A stretch of DNA of 52,336 bases, taken from the NCBI GenBank assembly GCA_001802645.1, contig MGZJ01000067.1, positions 32,265 to 84,600 on the forward strand. Direction: 5' to 3'. The first letter of the stretch is position 1; each line of letters opens with the position of its first letter. The notes under the pieces were generated by a model that ran no database searches, was not told the DNA's origin, and saw only the letters and a program-made list of their open reading frames with translations. Origin of the DNA: Geobacteraceae bacterium GWC2_53_11. GTDB taxonomy: Bacteria; Desulfobacterota; Desulfuromonadia; Geobacterales; Pseudopelobacteraceae. The position numbers and the translations under genes were made by a program. This document shows, piece after piece, positions 1 through 8,925 of the stretch.

Positions 1-20
1 TATCAGGGGGGGAAGTGTTT

Positions 21-614
21 TTAAGCCTCCCCTGATAAGGGGAGGTTTGGAGGGGTTAGCTTTCGGTCACACATGAGTTCGTTGCGTTCGTCGTGGTAGA
101 GTCTGCACTGGCAGGTCATCGCTTCGCGCAGTTCGATGCGGCCGCGGTGGAGTCTGATCTTGACGGTGTTGATGCTGATGCCGAGGATGTCGGCAATCTC
201 CGCGTTGGGCAGCTCTTCGAACTCGCTCAGGAGGAGGACGGTGCGGTAGGTTTCGGGGAGCTGTTCGGCTACGCCCCGGATGCACGCGTTCATCTCCCGG
301 CGGATGTATTCCCTCTCCGTGCCCGGAGAAACATGGTCGGGAAAATCGTCCAGTGAACCGCATTCATCAACCAGCTGCTCATTCCCTCTTTGGCGCGACA
401 GTGACGAAACGGCGTGGTCGTGGGCGGTGTTGGTCGCTATCCGGTAAATCCAGGTGGCAAGGGATGATTCTTCCCGGAAGTCAGCCAATGCCTGGTTTAC
501 CTTGAGAAAAACAGCCTGGGTAAGGTCGGCGGCATCCGTCTCGCCGCACAGATTGCGCAGGTAGCGGTGAATCCTGGGGTGGAATTCCTGATAGATGTCG
601 TCAAAATTGTTCAT
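21..614 (-). CDS. ECF-type RNA polymerase sigma factor
   Basis: Sigma-70 family protein of about 197 residues, in the ECF size range. Region 2 is near the N-terminus (LTQAVFLKVNQAL followed by LATWIYRIATNTA). Region 4 with its helix-turn-helix follows (LPETYRTVLLLSEFEELPNAEIADILGISINTVKIRLHRGR). The start is the ATG at 614 because AGGAGG lies six bases upstream; a longer frame to 671 has no such site. After region 4 there is a Cys-rich tail (CQCRLYHDERNELMCDRK) resembling C-terminal extensions of some ECF groups. The last dozen residues are read from a palindromic repeat at 26-57. No anti-sigma gene is visible; one could lie beyond the left edge. Target promoters cannot be told from the sequence. 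Confidence 0.93.
   Translation of the reverse strand: MNNFDDIYQEFHPRIHRYLRNLCGETDAADLTQAVFLKVNQALADFREESSLATWIYRIATNTAHDHAVSSLSRQRGNEQLVDECGSLDDFPDHVSPGTEREYIRREMNACIRGVAEQLPETYRTVLLLSEFEELPNAEIADILGISINTVKIRLHRGRIELREAMTCQCRLYHDERNELMCDRKLTPPNLPLSGEA
26..57. repeat. palindromic GGGGAGG repeat, incomplete family-2 copy
   Basis: CCTCCCCT (26-33) pairs perfectly with AGGGGAGG (38-45) around a GATA loop, followed by TTTGGAGGGG. It resembles the family-2 palindromes at 43116, 46951 and 49331 but is cut by the window edge. It encodes the end of the sigma factor. Confidence 0.6.
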
Positions 615-906
615 GCGGTTCCTCCTGTCACGTGTGACTATAACCGTAAAATATATGGTTGCAATATGCAAATAAAAAAGTTAGCGTTGTCGAAAGGAGA
701 GGCGGACAGGGGTAGGAGATAATCTTCTCTGAATCTCTTTTTATCAAGAAAAAGTCTCTTGTTAAGGTCTTTTGGACGCTGCTCTGGCATGGGGAGCTGG
801 CTGATGACAAGAGATGATTGGTTGTGTTCGGCAAGTAATATAGTTGCATATATGATGGCGTAAGGTATGCTTAATCGAACAAATTGCTCGGTAACCGGGG
901 CCCCTG
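615..906. other. intergenic region between divergent sigma factor and permease genes
   Basis: About 290 bases, AT-rich near the sigma gene. GTCAC and GTGAC form a short inverted repeat at 627-638 just upstream of the sigma factor ribosome site. It must hold both divergent promoters, but I cannot assign -35/-10 boxes with confidence. Minus-strand open frames here show no family features or ribosome site. Confidence 0.4.
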
Positions 907-2181
907 ATGTCTGACGAACAAAATCCCGTACAATTGCACAAGACAATTACCCTCTGGAAGGGGGTGGCACTTGCGGTCAGCACCGTCATCGGTTCCGGAC
1001 TGCTCGGGCTGCCGGGTATGGCCCTAGATATCGGCAGCGTCCATACCGTGGCCGGTGGGTGGCTGATAATCTCCGTAATGCTCATGCCGTTGGTCTATAT
1101 TTTTGCCTATCTTGGGCAGACATTTGCTTCGTCAGCCGGCCTGTCAAAATATGCTCAGGTAAGTTTTGGAGATTGGGGGGGATATGCCGTTAGCGCCGTC
1201 CTCTGCGGAACTTTTGTGGTCGGCATTCCGGTCCTTGCCTTGATTGGCGGTGCTTACGCGAACAACATGTACGGCGGATCGGAAAAAGCTGTTTTCGGGT
1301 TGGCGATTGGCATTCTTGTTTTGGCGACCGGGTGCAATCTGTTGGGAATGGATGCGGTAAACTGGATAAATACGGCTTCAATGATTGCGCTGGCGGTGAT
1401 GACGACGGTAATCGTCCTGTCAAATACGGCCTTTTTTTTCGTAGGTGCACATACATTTGCCGAGACGATCTCAGGAAATGTGTATCTGGACTATACCGGC
1501 CTCTGGCGTACGGCGGCGCTGCTGTTCTGGGCGTTTATCGGATGGGAAAATCTGTCTTTCAGCATGGAGGAGTTCAAAAACCCATCCAGGACGATCCCGG
1601 CTGTCTACGGGATCAGTTTTGTCATTGTGATTGCGCTGTACATGGCGTTAACCATTACGAGCATCGGCGCGGAAGTTTCGGGAGTTTCTGTCAGGGGAGC
1701 ATCAGGGCTGGCATCGTTGGTCGGTCGAACGGTAATCGGTTCGCTGCAGACGGCCATAATGGTCGTCGTGATTACGGCAAATGCCTGCGCATGGATCATG
1801 GGAGCAAGCCGGCTCTATTATGCTTCAGGCAGGGACAGGATCTTGCCCTCGATGCTTGGCAAGCTGACGGGCAAAGGTATCCCTCTGAACAGTTTGGTGC
1901 TGTCGCTTGCCATGTATTCGGCGGTGATAGTTGTGGCGTACTATCTTGAACTTCCTCCGGCAAACCTTGTGCTGGTTGTCAGCCAGAACTTCCTGATTCT
2001 CTATGTGATAAGCATCGTTGCCTATTGGAAGACCGAACGGCGAAACCGGAGGTGGATTGTTACCTTACTCGGTGTACTGTCGTGCGGATTTCTTCTGTCC
2101 GGTTTCAGCTGGTGGGTAATATATCCCCTGTTTTTACTGGGAGTCGGCTACGGTAACTACCGCCTTACCCGCCCCCTGTAG
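907..2181 (+). CDS. APC-family amino acid permease (YjeH-like)
   Basis: Inner-membrane transporter of 424 residues with about 12 hydrophobic segments. The first segment carries the APC-superfamily signature TVIGSGLLGLPG. Segment 6 has the conserved WAFIGWENLSF followed by EEFKNPSRTIP, a pattern seen in YjeH-type amino acid exporters and related APC permeases. Substrate and direction cannot be read from sequence; efflux of hydrophobic amino acids is the family-based guess. The gene converges on the glycosyltransferase gene and their 3' ends overlap by 48 bases, so no terminator fits between them. Confidence 0.85.
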   Translation: MSDEQNPVQLHKTITLWKGVALAVSTVIGSGLLGLPGMALDIGSVHTVAGGWLIISVMLMPLVYIFAYLGQTFASSAGLSKYAQVSFGDWGGYAVSAVLCGTFVVGIPVLALIGGAYANNMYGGSEKAVFGLAIGILVLATGCNLLGMDAVNWINTASMIALAVMTTVIVLSNTAFFFVGAHTFAETISGNVYLDYTGLWRTAALLFWAFIGWENLSFSMEEFKNPSRTIPAVYGISFVIVIALYMALTITSIGAEVSGVSVRGASGLASLVGRTVIGSLQTAIMVVVITANACAWIMGASRLYYASGRDRILPSMLGKLTGKGIPLNSLVLSLAMYSAVIVVAYYLELPPANLVLVVSQNFLILYVISIVAYWKTERRNRRWIVTLLGVLSCGFLLSGFSWWVIYPLFLLGVGYGNYRLTRPL

Positions 2182-3444
2182 TTTCCGCAACAACTCCAAC
2201 TGATCACTGACGGCATCAGGACTGGCCAATCCGGCCTGTTCCAGCAGCGGCGCTATTGCCTGCTCCGGCGCGATACGGGGATAGGCGCGGTCGCTCAGTT
2301 CGTGGATGAGCCGCATGGTGCGGAAGGCATCGAACCAGCCGTGAAAAGCTGCGCTCAGTTTCGCTCTCTCCCGGTGATGCTTCCTGAAATTCTCCCAGGC
2401 GTCCCGGAATCCGGCTTCCTCCAGCACATCATGCAGGACCGGTGAAATCTTCGCAGCTCCCTCCAGCAGCGCGGCAGCATCAGCTTCAGACGCTACCGCC
2501 ACGCATTCCAACCACTTTCCCACAATCGAAAACACAACCGGCTGATAGAACGGAAGACGCTGCTCGCCGTCGGCCAGCATATCGCCGACGGAACGTCCGG
2601 TGCCGAACGGAACCCGGTGCGACGAGCGGGGGGAGGGGTGCACGATTGTTCCGGACAATGCGGCAACGCCGGATGTCTTATGTACGTGCTGGAGGAAATA
2701 AAAGTCTTCTCCGGCCAGACGCCGGTTCATGCCGCCGGCGGTCACGTATGCCGATGCCCGGCAGGCCATGGCGCTCCCCACGGTGTGAAAGGCGTAGGGG
2801 GAGCCGGCCAGCTCCAGCCCCAGCACATACGTCCGTAGGAACAGTTCATAGCGGTCGATGGCCGACTGACCTGCCGCGTCTGACGCGGGGCGGTGGCGGT
2901 AGGGGATGCTGGCGCCTCCTGCCGTGGAGCTGGAAAAATGGTTTGCAATGGCCGGGAGGTAGTCCGGCTGCACGACGGTATCGGCATCGAGGCAGATTAG
3001 GAGCGGATCGCTACCCTGGTACTCAAGCAGCGTCAGTGCCAGATCAAGGCCGATCTTGCGCGCCAGTCCGACACCCTGCTTGGCGGGGAGTTCGTTGCCG
3101 GGCGAAGCGGCATCAACCCAGAACAGATGGTTCAGGGCATACTGCTCTTTCCAGCGTGGCAGGTTCTCTAGAGTAGTCTGATTATCGGCTGTTTCCGCTT
3201 CTGATGCATCGGCGCGCTGATTGACGACGACAAGGATGGCAAACCGCTCCAGCAGATCGTGCGGGTTGCGGGAAAGCGATTCAAGGGTCAGGGGAAGATT
3301 GGCGGCTTCAGCCAGCGAGGGGATGACGATTGCGCCTGAGAATGTGCGGTGAGGAGCCTCGTTGATCGCCCAGGGGGCACCCGCCGCCCGTTTGTTCAGA
3401 TAGGACGTTATATTTGGGGGAACATATGTATCAGGCATGGTCAC
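2134..3444 (-). CDS. family-2-like glycosyltransferase
   Basis: 436-residue soluble protein with a GT-A fold. The N-terminal strand and helix read VIPSLAEAANLPLTLESL; a nucleotide-sugar/metal DxD motif lies in LICLDADTVVQPDYL; an ED-type acceptor motif lies in LAGEDFYFLQHVHK. The last 130 residues are helical and of no family I know. No membrane segments are seen. The start is GTG at 3444 or ATG at 3438; neither has a strong ribosome site, and the upstream region is repeat copy A. A transfer to a cell-surface or soluble glycan is likely; the sugar is unknown. It overlaps the convergent permease gene. Confidence 0.8.
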   Translation of the reverse strand: MTMPDTYVPPNITSYLNKRAAGAPWAINEAPHRTFSGAIVIPSLAEAANLPLTLESLSRNPHDLLERFAILVVVNQRADASEAETADNQTTLENLPRWKEQYALNHLFWVDAASPGNELPAKQGVGLARKIGLDLALTLLEYQGSDPLLICLDADTVVQPDYLPAIANHFSSSTAGGASIPYRHRPASDAAGQSAIDRYELFLRTYVLGLELAGSPYAFHTVGSAMACRASAYVTAGGMNRRLAGEDFYFLQHVHKTSGVAALSGTIVHPSPRSSHRVPFGTGRSVGDMLADGEQRLPFYQPVVFSIVGKWLECVAVASEADAAALLEGAAKISPVLHDVLEEAGFRDAWENFRKHHRERAKLSAAFHGWFDAFRTMRLIHELSDRAYPRIAPEQAIAPLLEQAGLASPDAVSDQLELLRKLQGAGKAVVTVADSQ

Positions 3445-3461
3445 TTTTCATGAAAAGCTTA

Positions 3462-3596
3462 CTCACGCGGCCAGAAGTAGGTGCCTCTAGGCAAGGCGCG
3501 GAGGACGCGGAGAAAATCAAAGATAAAGAATCATGGTTTGATCAGAAGCTTTAGCTTCTAAGGTTTCCTCTGCGTTCTCCGCGTCTCTGCGTGAAA
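3462..3596. repeat. family-1 palindromic repeat, copy A, with hairpin insert
   Basis: Long inverted repeat of the CACGC-AGAG-CGCGGAG type. The right arm (3562-3596) pairs with the left arm (3462-3516), but the left arm is interrupted at 3471-3496 by an unpaired 26-nt block. That block begins CCAGAAGTAGG and contains the hairpin TGCC-TCTA-GGCA (3482-3493). The left arm with insert (3462-3516) is identical over 55 bases to 52042-52096 near phoU. AGAAGCT-tt-AGCTTCT forms a further hairpin in the middle. It fills the gap between ubiX and the glycosyltransferase gene. Confidence 0.9.
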
Positions 3597-3621
3597 CGCT
3601 TTGCTTTTTGGCTGGTCTTGA

Positions 3622-4227
3622 TTATTCCGTGCCCCACCGTTTGTACAGGTCGTTCTCAATCCCCAGCTGATCAAGAATCTTTCCCACCACAAAATCAACC
3701 AGATCCAGCACCGTTTCCGGTCTGCCGTAGAAAGCGGGCATGGCCGGGATAATGTGTGCTCCGGCGCGGGAGAGTTTGAGCATGTTCTCCAGATGGATGT
3801 CAGAGAGCGGCGTTTCACGGGGCACCAGCAGGAGCTGGCGGCGCTCTTTGAGCATGACGTCGGCGCTCCGTTCGATCAGGTTGCCGGAGGTGCCGCAGGC
3901 GATGCGGGCCAGGGTGCCCATGCTGCAGGGGCAGACCACCAGCGCATCGGGAGCTGACGAGCCGCTGGCGGCGCCGCAGAACAGATCGTCGGGGTGCACG
4001 AGGCGGATACCGTCATCGATTTCAAGATGGGCGTAGAGGCGACCCAGTGCTTTGTCCAGATCGCCGGAAAGGTCAAGGCCGGTTTCCTCGCGGCAGACGA
4101 TCGTGCCGCTGCAGCTGGCCGTGAATGTCACCTGAACGCCGTTCAGGCAGAGCTGTTCGGCCAGGCGGAGGCCGTACATCGACCCGGAGGCGCCGGTCAG
4201 GGCGATGAAGACATGTTTGGGGGACAT
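3622..4227 (-). CDS. ubiX: flavin prenyltransferase UbiX (MqnM-like)
   Basis: 201 residues, the usual UbiX length. It makes prenylated FMN from FMN and dimethylallyl phosphate, the cofactor of UbiD-type decarboxylases. The FMN-binding loop LTGASGSMYGLRLAE is at the N-terminus. Further conserved stretches are CPCSMGTLARIACGTSGNLI and LVPRETPLSDIHLENM. The ribosome site GAGGTAA lies inside the end of ubiA. It is the last gene of the run ubiD - lipoprotein - ubiA - ubiX, so it probably supplies cofactor to the UbiD encoded upstream. In a futalosine-type menaquinone pathway this would be MqnM. Confidence 0.95.
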   Translation of the reverse strand: MSPKHVFIALTGASGSMYGLRLAEQLCLNGVQVTFTASCSGTIVCREETGLDLSGDLDKALGRLYAHLEIDDGIRLVHPDDLFCGAASGSSAPDALVVCPCSMGTLARIACGTSGNLIERSADVMLKERRQLLLVPRETPLSDIHLENMLKLSRAGAHIIPAMPAFYGRPETVLDLVDFVVGKILDQLGIENDLYKRWGTE

Positions 4228-4231
4228 TGAG

Positions 4232-5095
4232 TTACCTCGTCAGCAGTTCAGCGGCCGTAAAGAATACGATGGCAACGCTGATGTAGCCGTTCATGTTGAA
4301 GAAGGCCGCGTCCAGTTTGGTCAGGTCGCCATCCCTGAGCAGCCAGTGTTCGTACGCCAGCATGAGAATTGTTGTCAGAATGCCGACCAGGAAGATCGCT
4401 CCCAGATTCAGAAGTATGAGCAGGACGAACAACAGGACGATCATGATCAGGTGGAATAAGCGGGCGGCCCAGAGGGAACCGTTCACACCGAGCAGCACCG
4501 GAATGGAGTGCAGACCGGCATCCCGGTCGAAGTCCAGGTCCTGGAGCGCATAGAGAATATCGAACCCGGCGACCCAGAACAGTACCACGCTGCCGAGCAC
4601 CAGTGCCGGGGCATCAATCGCGCCGCGGATGGCAACCCAGGCGCCGATGGGGGCGGCAGCAAGGCAGATGCCGAGCACCACGTGGGCCAGCGAGGTAAAG
4701 CGCTTGCAGTAGGAGTAGAGCAGCAGGAAAAACAGGGCAATGGGGGACAGTTTGAGGCAGAGCGGGTTGAGCATGTAGGCCGAGAACAGCATCAGGGCCG
4801 TTGACAGGACGATAAAGATGAAGGTCAGCCCTTTGCCGATCAGTCCTGCCGGAATGGCCCTGACGGCGGTGCGGGGGTTGCGGGCGTCTATGTCGGCGTC
4901 GATCAGGCGGTTCATGGCCATTGCAGCCGTGCGTGCGCCGACCATGGCAAGGATAATCCAGGCGATCTGGCGGACGGAGGGCAACCCGTTTGCGGCCATG
5001 AGAGCGCCGGTCAGGGCAAAGGGCAGGGCAAAGATCGTGTGGGTAAACTTGATCATCTCCAGAAAAATGCCGATTTTAGTCATGATGCCGGTCAC
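4232..5095 (-). CDS. ubiA: UbiA-family prenyltransferase (4-hydroxybenzoate or MqnP type)
   Basis: Integral membrane prenyltransferase of about 287 residues with 8-9 hydrophobic segments. Both Asp-rich diphosphate-binding motifs are present: NRLIDADIDARNPRT and DLDFDRDAGLHSIP. It attaches a polyprenyl chain to an aromatic acid. With UbiD and UbiX alongside and no other ubiquinone genes, attachment to a menaquinone precursor (MqnP role) is likelier than ubiquinone synthesis in an anaerobe; this is inference. The start is GTG at 5095 (GGGAG about 12 bases upstream) or ATG at 5083. The gap to ubiX is four bases. Confidence 0.93.
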   Translation of the reverse strand: MTGIMTKIGIFLEMIKFTHTIFALPFALTGALMAANGLPSVRQIAWIILAMVGARTAAMAMNRLIDADIDARNPRTAVRAIPAGLIGKGLTFIFIVLSTALMLFSAYMLNPLCLKLSPIALFFLLLYSYCKRFTSLAHVVLGICLAAAPIGAWVAIRGAIDAPALVLGSVVLFWVAGFDILYALQDLDFDRDAGLHSIPVLLGVNGSLWAARLFHLIMIVLLFVLLILLNLGAIFLVGILTTILMLAYEHWLLRDGDLTKLDAAFFNMNGYISVAIVFFTAAELLTR

Positions 5096-5097
5096 GG

Positions 5098-5619
5098 TTA
5101 TTTGTACTCCCGAAATAATTTCTGAATTTCCGTTGAGACCCGGTCCATCTCGTGATTGATCAGGTCGAGATCAAACATGCCGGGGTATTCCTCGTAGGGG
5201 TAATGCTTGTACATCGTGCCGACACCCTGCTTGCTGTAATCGTTATAGGCATAGGAGGTGCGGATCTCGAAGTTGTAATGGGACAAATGCGCGGTTACCG
5301 TGCCGTTTGTTTGCTGGATTTCAATGCGTAACTGGGTGTAGTACTTGCGCCCTCCAGCCGGTTGGCCGACGCTGGTATCGGTTTTGAAGTGATAGGGGGC
5401 TGTTATGAGAACCGTTCCGGTGCTGTCAGTCTCAAGAATGCGGCAGTGCCACCCCTCTTCGATCAGGGTGCGGATTTTTCGTACGATATCCTGCGGCTGA
5501 CCCGGCAGGGTGATAACCCGGGGGGGGATCGGCTCGGCTTCTGCTCTCATATGATAGCATGCCGGAAGCAGTGCCAGGAGCAGTGCTATCAACAGCCATA
5601 CTATTTTATTCAATTCCAT
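5098..5619 (-). CDS. predicted lipoprotein in the ubiD-ubiA-ubiX operon
   Basis: About 172 residues. A hydrophobic signal (IVWLLIALLLALLPAC) ends in a lipobox-like LPAC, so export and lipidation at that Cys are likely. The mature part is hydrophilic and rich in Tyr near the end; I do not recognise a domain. The ATG at 5619 is only one base from its AGGAG, whereas a TTG at 5613 is seven bases away and gives the cleaner signal peptide MNKIVWLL, so 5613 is the likelier start. It overlaps the end of ubiD by up to 14 bases and stops two bases before ubiA, so it is translated within the quinone operon. Its role there is unknown. Confidence 0.8.
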   Translation of the reverse strand: MELNKIVWLLIALLLALLPACYHMRAEAEPIPPRVITLPGQPQDIVRKIRTLIEEGWHCRILETDSTGTVLITAPYHFKTDTSVGQPAGGRKYYTQLRIEIQQTNGTVTAHLSHYNFEIRTSYAYNDYSKQGVGTMYKHYPYEEYPGMFDLDLINHEMDRVSTEIQKLFREYK

Positions 5620-7006
5620 ACTCCTTCCAGCGACCAGCGACCAGATTCAAAGAGTCTGGAGAATTAATCACTTCTTGCCGTGGGGTGTGACAGCCGGTGG
5701 CATCAACGGCACAGCGTCCTGTTGCTTCGTCGTGATGGATGTCGTTGCCAAGGTTGGTTACATTGATGAATTTCCAGGCTGCGTGTGAAAGCCCGGCAGG
5801 TTTGGCCTCGGCAGTAACAAAGACCAGAATCCGTGACGAGGCAAACCAGGGCAGATCCCATAATCGGCGTGAGATGTTCCGTACCATGCCGGCCCGGGGA
5901 TTTTCAAGGGAAATGATGGCGCTTTGATGGAAAACCCATTCTGCCGGAAAGTGAATGTCCTTGATTGTCGGTAGCTCTTTTTGCAGAAAGGCCAGCAGCA
6001 GCCGTTCCCAGGCTAAAGCCATCCAGCAGTCCTCCATGGGGGGGCGGCCAACGACGGTTGCGGGGATGATGGCATCTGAACGAAGGCGTATGGCTGTGAT
6101 CCGCAGCAGGGCCGCCGGTGCGGCAGCGGAATAGAAACCGGTGTGGTTGCCGAACGGTCCTTCGGTGACGGTTTCACCCGGATGGACATATCCCTCGATG
6201 ACTACTTCGGCTCCGGACGGAACCCGCAACGGAATCGACTGACAAGGGGCCGTTGCAAGGGGGGCGCCGCGGAGAAACCCGGCAAAGGTCAGCTCGTCGA
6301 GGTCACCGGGGAGGGGAAACATGGCACTGAACAGCGTGGCCGGGTCGCCCCCCAGGACAATGGCCACCGGCATCGCCTTTCCGGCGCGATGGTGCTGTCC
6401 GGCATGGCGGGCTGCGCCGCTTCCCGCTTTCCACTGGATGGCCGCTTCCCGTTCACCGCGCAACTGCACCCGGTACACGCCGCAATTGGGTGTCCCGCCA
6501 TACGGATCGGCCGTTATAACCTGCGGCAGGGTGATGTAGCGCGGATGACCTTCGGCGGAACCGTCGCCCGGCCAGCTCTGCAGAAACGGGAAATGTGTCA
6601 GGTCCGGAGGGATCATGGGGATCAGATCTGGGTCGGAATTTGAAGCGACATGGGGAGCAAAGCGGCTGAATTCGTGTAAAGTGGCAAGTTGTTGATCGAG
6701 GTTTTTTATTTCATACCCGGGGATCAGGTCGAGCAGTGCGCGCAGGCGCTTCGTCAATTCATTGAGGTCGGAAACTCCCAGCGCGAGGCAGACGCGTTTT
6801 GCAGAACCGAACAGATTGGCGGCAACGGCATATTCGCTTTCAACCGGATGCTCAAAAAGGAGGGCTATGCCCCCCGCCGGTTTTTTACACACCTGGTCGG
6901 TGATGGCGGCGATTTCCAGGACGGGATCAACGGAGACTGGTACGCGGGTGAGTTCACCGTTGGATTCAAGGAGCGCAATGAAGTCGTGCAGGTTATTTAT
7001 CGGCAT
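5606..7006 (-). CDS. ubiD: UbiD-family decarboxylase (MqnL-like)
   Basis: 466 residues. It belongs to the prenyl-FMN-dependent UbiD family that decarboxylates aromatic or unsaturated acids. Conserved stretches are NCGVYRVQL, PVAIVLGGDPATLF, the catalytic-region EGPFGNHTGFY and the C-terminal DIHHDEATGRCAVDATGC. It is the first gene of the run ending in ubiX, whose product makes its cofactor. With the UbiA homologue this fits decarboxylation of a quinone precursor; whether that is 3-polyprenyl-4-hydroxybenzoate or the naphthoate of the futalosine route cannot be decided here. No strong ribosome site precedes the ATG. Confidence 0.93.
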   Translation of the reverse strand: MPINNLHDFIALLESNGELTRVPVSVDPVLEIAAITDQVCKKPAGGIALLFEHPVESEYAVAANLFGSAKRVCLALGVSDLNELTKRLRALLDLIPGYEIKNLDQQLATLHEFSRFAPHVASNSDPDLIPMIPPDLTHFPFLQSWPGDGSAEGHPRYITLPQVITADPYGGTPNCGVYRVQLRGEREAAIQWKAGSGAARHAGQHHRAGKAMPVAIVLGGDPATLFSAMFPLPGDLDELTFAGFLRGAPLATAPCQSIPLRVPSGAEVVIEGYVHPGETVTEGPFGNHTGFYSAAAPAALLRITAIRLRSDAIIPATVVGRPPMEDCWMALAWERLLLAFLQKELPTIKDIHFPAEWVFHQSAIISLENPRAGMVRNISRRLWDLPWFASSRILVFVTAEAKPAGLSHAAWKFINVTNLGNDIHHDEATGRCAVDATGCHTPRQEVINSPDSLNLVAGRWKEYGIE

Positions 7007-7214
7007 GGTGCGAATTCGGCATTTCTGTTCACTGGTTCAGCCTTTCAAGCGGTGCTTCCGTGTTGCGGGATGAAATTATGCAGTAGTATGAAGCGGGTGT
7101 GGGTGGCAATGCAATTGAAAAGTTCCTGCCGGGCACGGCATCGGATAATTTGAAGCGTTAAGCCGGCGCTTCGACATGAGTACAGCAGCTCTGTCAGTCA
7201 GTATGAAACCGGAT

Positions 7215-7243
7215 CGGCAGAGCCCTTATCGCGGGCTTTGCCG
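7215..7243 (-). terminator. hairpin downstream of the chemoreceptor gene
   Basis: CGGCAGAGCCC and GGGCTTTGCCG form an 11-bp stem with one mismatch around a 7-base loop. It lies just beyond the chemoreceptor stop. The T-tract on the minus strand is weak. Confidence 0.5.
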
Positions 7244-7266
7244 ATTCTTGCCGCCGCAGATGTGTT

Positions 7267-8859
7267 TCAGGCAAAACGGAACCTGCTGACCACACATTGT
7301 AACTCTTCGGCCAATCTGGACAAATCCGATGCTGCATGAGCCGATTCCTGGGAGCCGCGCGCCGTATCTTCTACTACCTGGCTCATTTGCAGGATGTTGT
7401 TGCTGATCTCGTGAGTGGTGGCGGTCTGCTCTTCAGCTGCTGTGGCGATTTGGTTGACATCTCTGGCCACATCTCCGATTTTCACAAGAATCTCCTGCAA
7501 TGCCGTTGCTGAGCGTGTGGCGTCCTCATTACCCTGTTCGACTTCGCGCACTCCTTCTTCCATTATTGCCACGGCCCCCCGTGTCTCGCTCTGGATCGCC
7601 TTGATCATATCGCCGATCTCCCGGGTGGCTTTTGTGGTGCGTTCGGCCAGGGCCCGCACTTCGTCGGCCACGACGGCAAATCCGCGCCCCTGCTCTCCAG
7701 CCCGCGCCGCTTCAATCGCTGCGTTGAGCGCCAGCAGGTTCGTCTGGTCGGCAATGTCTTCTATGGTCTCGACAATGGCTCCGATCTGGTCGGAACGCCG
7801 GCCGAGTCCTTCAACTGTGCGGGCTGATTCGGCAACCCTTTCGGCGATGCGGGTCATGCCGATGATGGTGGTTTCAACCACTGCAGCGCCATCCCGTGCC
7901 GAGGTATTGGCGAGGCCGGCACTGTCGGCCACCAAGACGCAATTGTGGGCGATATCGGCGCTGGTCGCCGCCATCTGCTCGCTGGCCGTACCGACCGTTT
8001 GCGCCTGTGCTGAAACCTCTTCGGCGCCGGTGGCGATCTGTACGGAGGTAGAAGATAGCTGGGACGAAGCAGCCGAGACCTGGGAGGCGGTATCATTCAT
8101 GGTGCGTACAATTTCGCACAGGCTGTGCAGCATGGCGTTCAGGCGCGTGCCCATGTATCCGATTTCGTCGTTGCTGCTCACATCTGCCCGGACCGTGAGG
8201 TCGTTGTCGGCCACCCGGTCGATGATGCCGGAAAAATGACTGATGCGGCTGCGAATACCTCGCCCGAGGATGGTGCCGAAGATCAACAGGAACAAGCCTG
8301 CTACGGCTGTTGCGGCAATCTCTATGTAGAGGCGTACGTCGGTCTGTTTCAGTATTTCCTGGCGGGCCTTGTCAATATTCAGGCGGCTGGTCTCAGCGAG
8401 CAATTCGAGCGCCTTGCGCATTGGTTTGTCAACGCCCTTGGCCAGGGTGAGATCAACGGAAGCGATGTCGTCGCTGGCGGCGCGTGCCTGGACCAGGGCG
8501 TCGATGCTTTTACGGTAGGTGGGGAGTAGCGCCTGTGTCTCTGTTGCCAGTTTGACTTCGTTGGGATCGGAAATAGTGGCGTACTCTTTCAGGCTGTTCT
8601 CGATTGCGGCAACATGCTGTTTGAACTCTTCAATATATTTGGTGTCTTTACGCATGAGATAGTCCTTGAAGGATTGAACCGCCAGGCCGAGATGGTTGAG
8701 TGCACCCTGGCTGAGTTCCACCTGGTGATAATCCGTGCGGAACATCTCTTGGTAGGCCGCCTCGTTTGAGTGGGCCGTAAACCAGGAAAAAGTCGTGACA
8801 AACAGCAATGCCGTCAGTCCTGTTGCAATCAACAGGATAAGTTTTTTTGCGATGCTCAT
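7267..8859 (-). CDS. methyl-accepting chemotaxis protein
   Basis: 530-residue transmembrane chemoreceptor. TM1 is about residues 8-27. A helical periplasmic domain of about 150 residues follows (four-helix-bundle sensor type) and TM2 is about 180-202. HAMP is about 203-258, then the long coiled-coil signalling domain. The signalling tip reads [20 protein letters not shown] followed by [18 protein letters not shown]. It signals to CheA/CheW. There is no C-terminal CheR-binding pentapeptide. AAGGAGG at 8864-8871 sets the ATG at 8859. A sigma-54-like promoter lies 67-83 bases upstream. No che genes are adjacent; ligand unknown. Confidence 0.95.
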   Translation of the reverse strand: MSIAKKLILLIATGLTALLFVTTFSWFTAHSNEAAYQEMFRTDYHQVELSQGALNHLGLAVQSFKDYLMRKDTKYIEEFKQHVAAIENSLKEYATISDPNEVKLATETQALLPTYRKSIDALVQARAASDDIASVDLTLAKGVDKPMRKALELLAETSRLNIDKARQEILKQTDVRLYIEIAATAVAGLFLLIFGTILGRGIRSRISHFSGIIDRVADNDLTVRADVSSNDEIGYMGTRLNAMLHSLCEIVRTMNDTASQVSAASSQLSSTSVQIATGAEEVSAQAQTVGTASEQMAATSADIAHNCVLVADSAGLANTSARDGAAVVETTIIGMTRIAERVAESARTVEGLGRRSDQIGAIVETIEDIADQTNLLALNAAIEAARAGEQGRGFAVVADEVRALAERTTKATREIGDMIKAIQSETRGAVAIMEEGVREVEQGNEDATRSATALQEILVKIGDVARDVNQIATAAEEQTATTHEISNNILQMSQVVEDTARGSQESAHAASDLSRLAEELQCVVSRFRFA

Positions 8860-8925
8860 ACTGCCTCCTTTACGCCGTAGGTGTCCGGTCCATGCGGTAC
8901 CGTGAGTCTTTACACGTCAGTATGA

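Noticed and set aside
638-946. 102-codon minus-strand frame between the sigma factor and permease genes
   Set aside because: Spans the divergent promoter region, overlaps the permease start and has no ribosome site or protein-like pattern.
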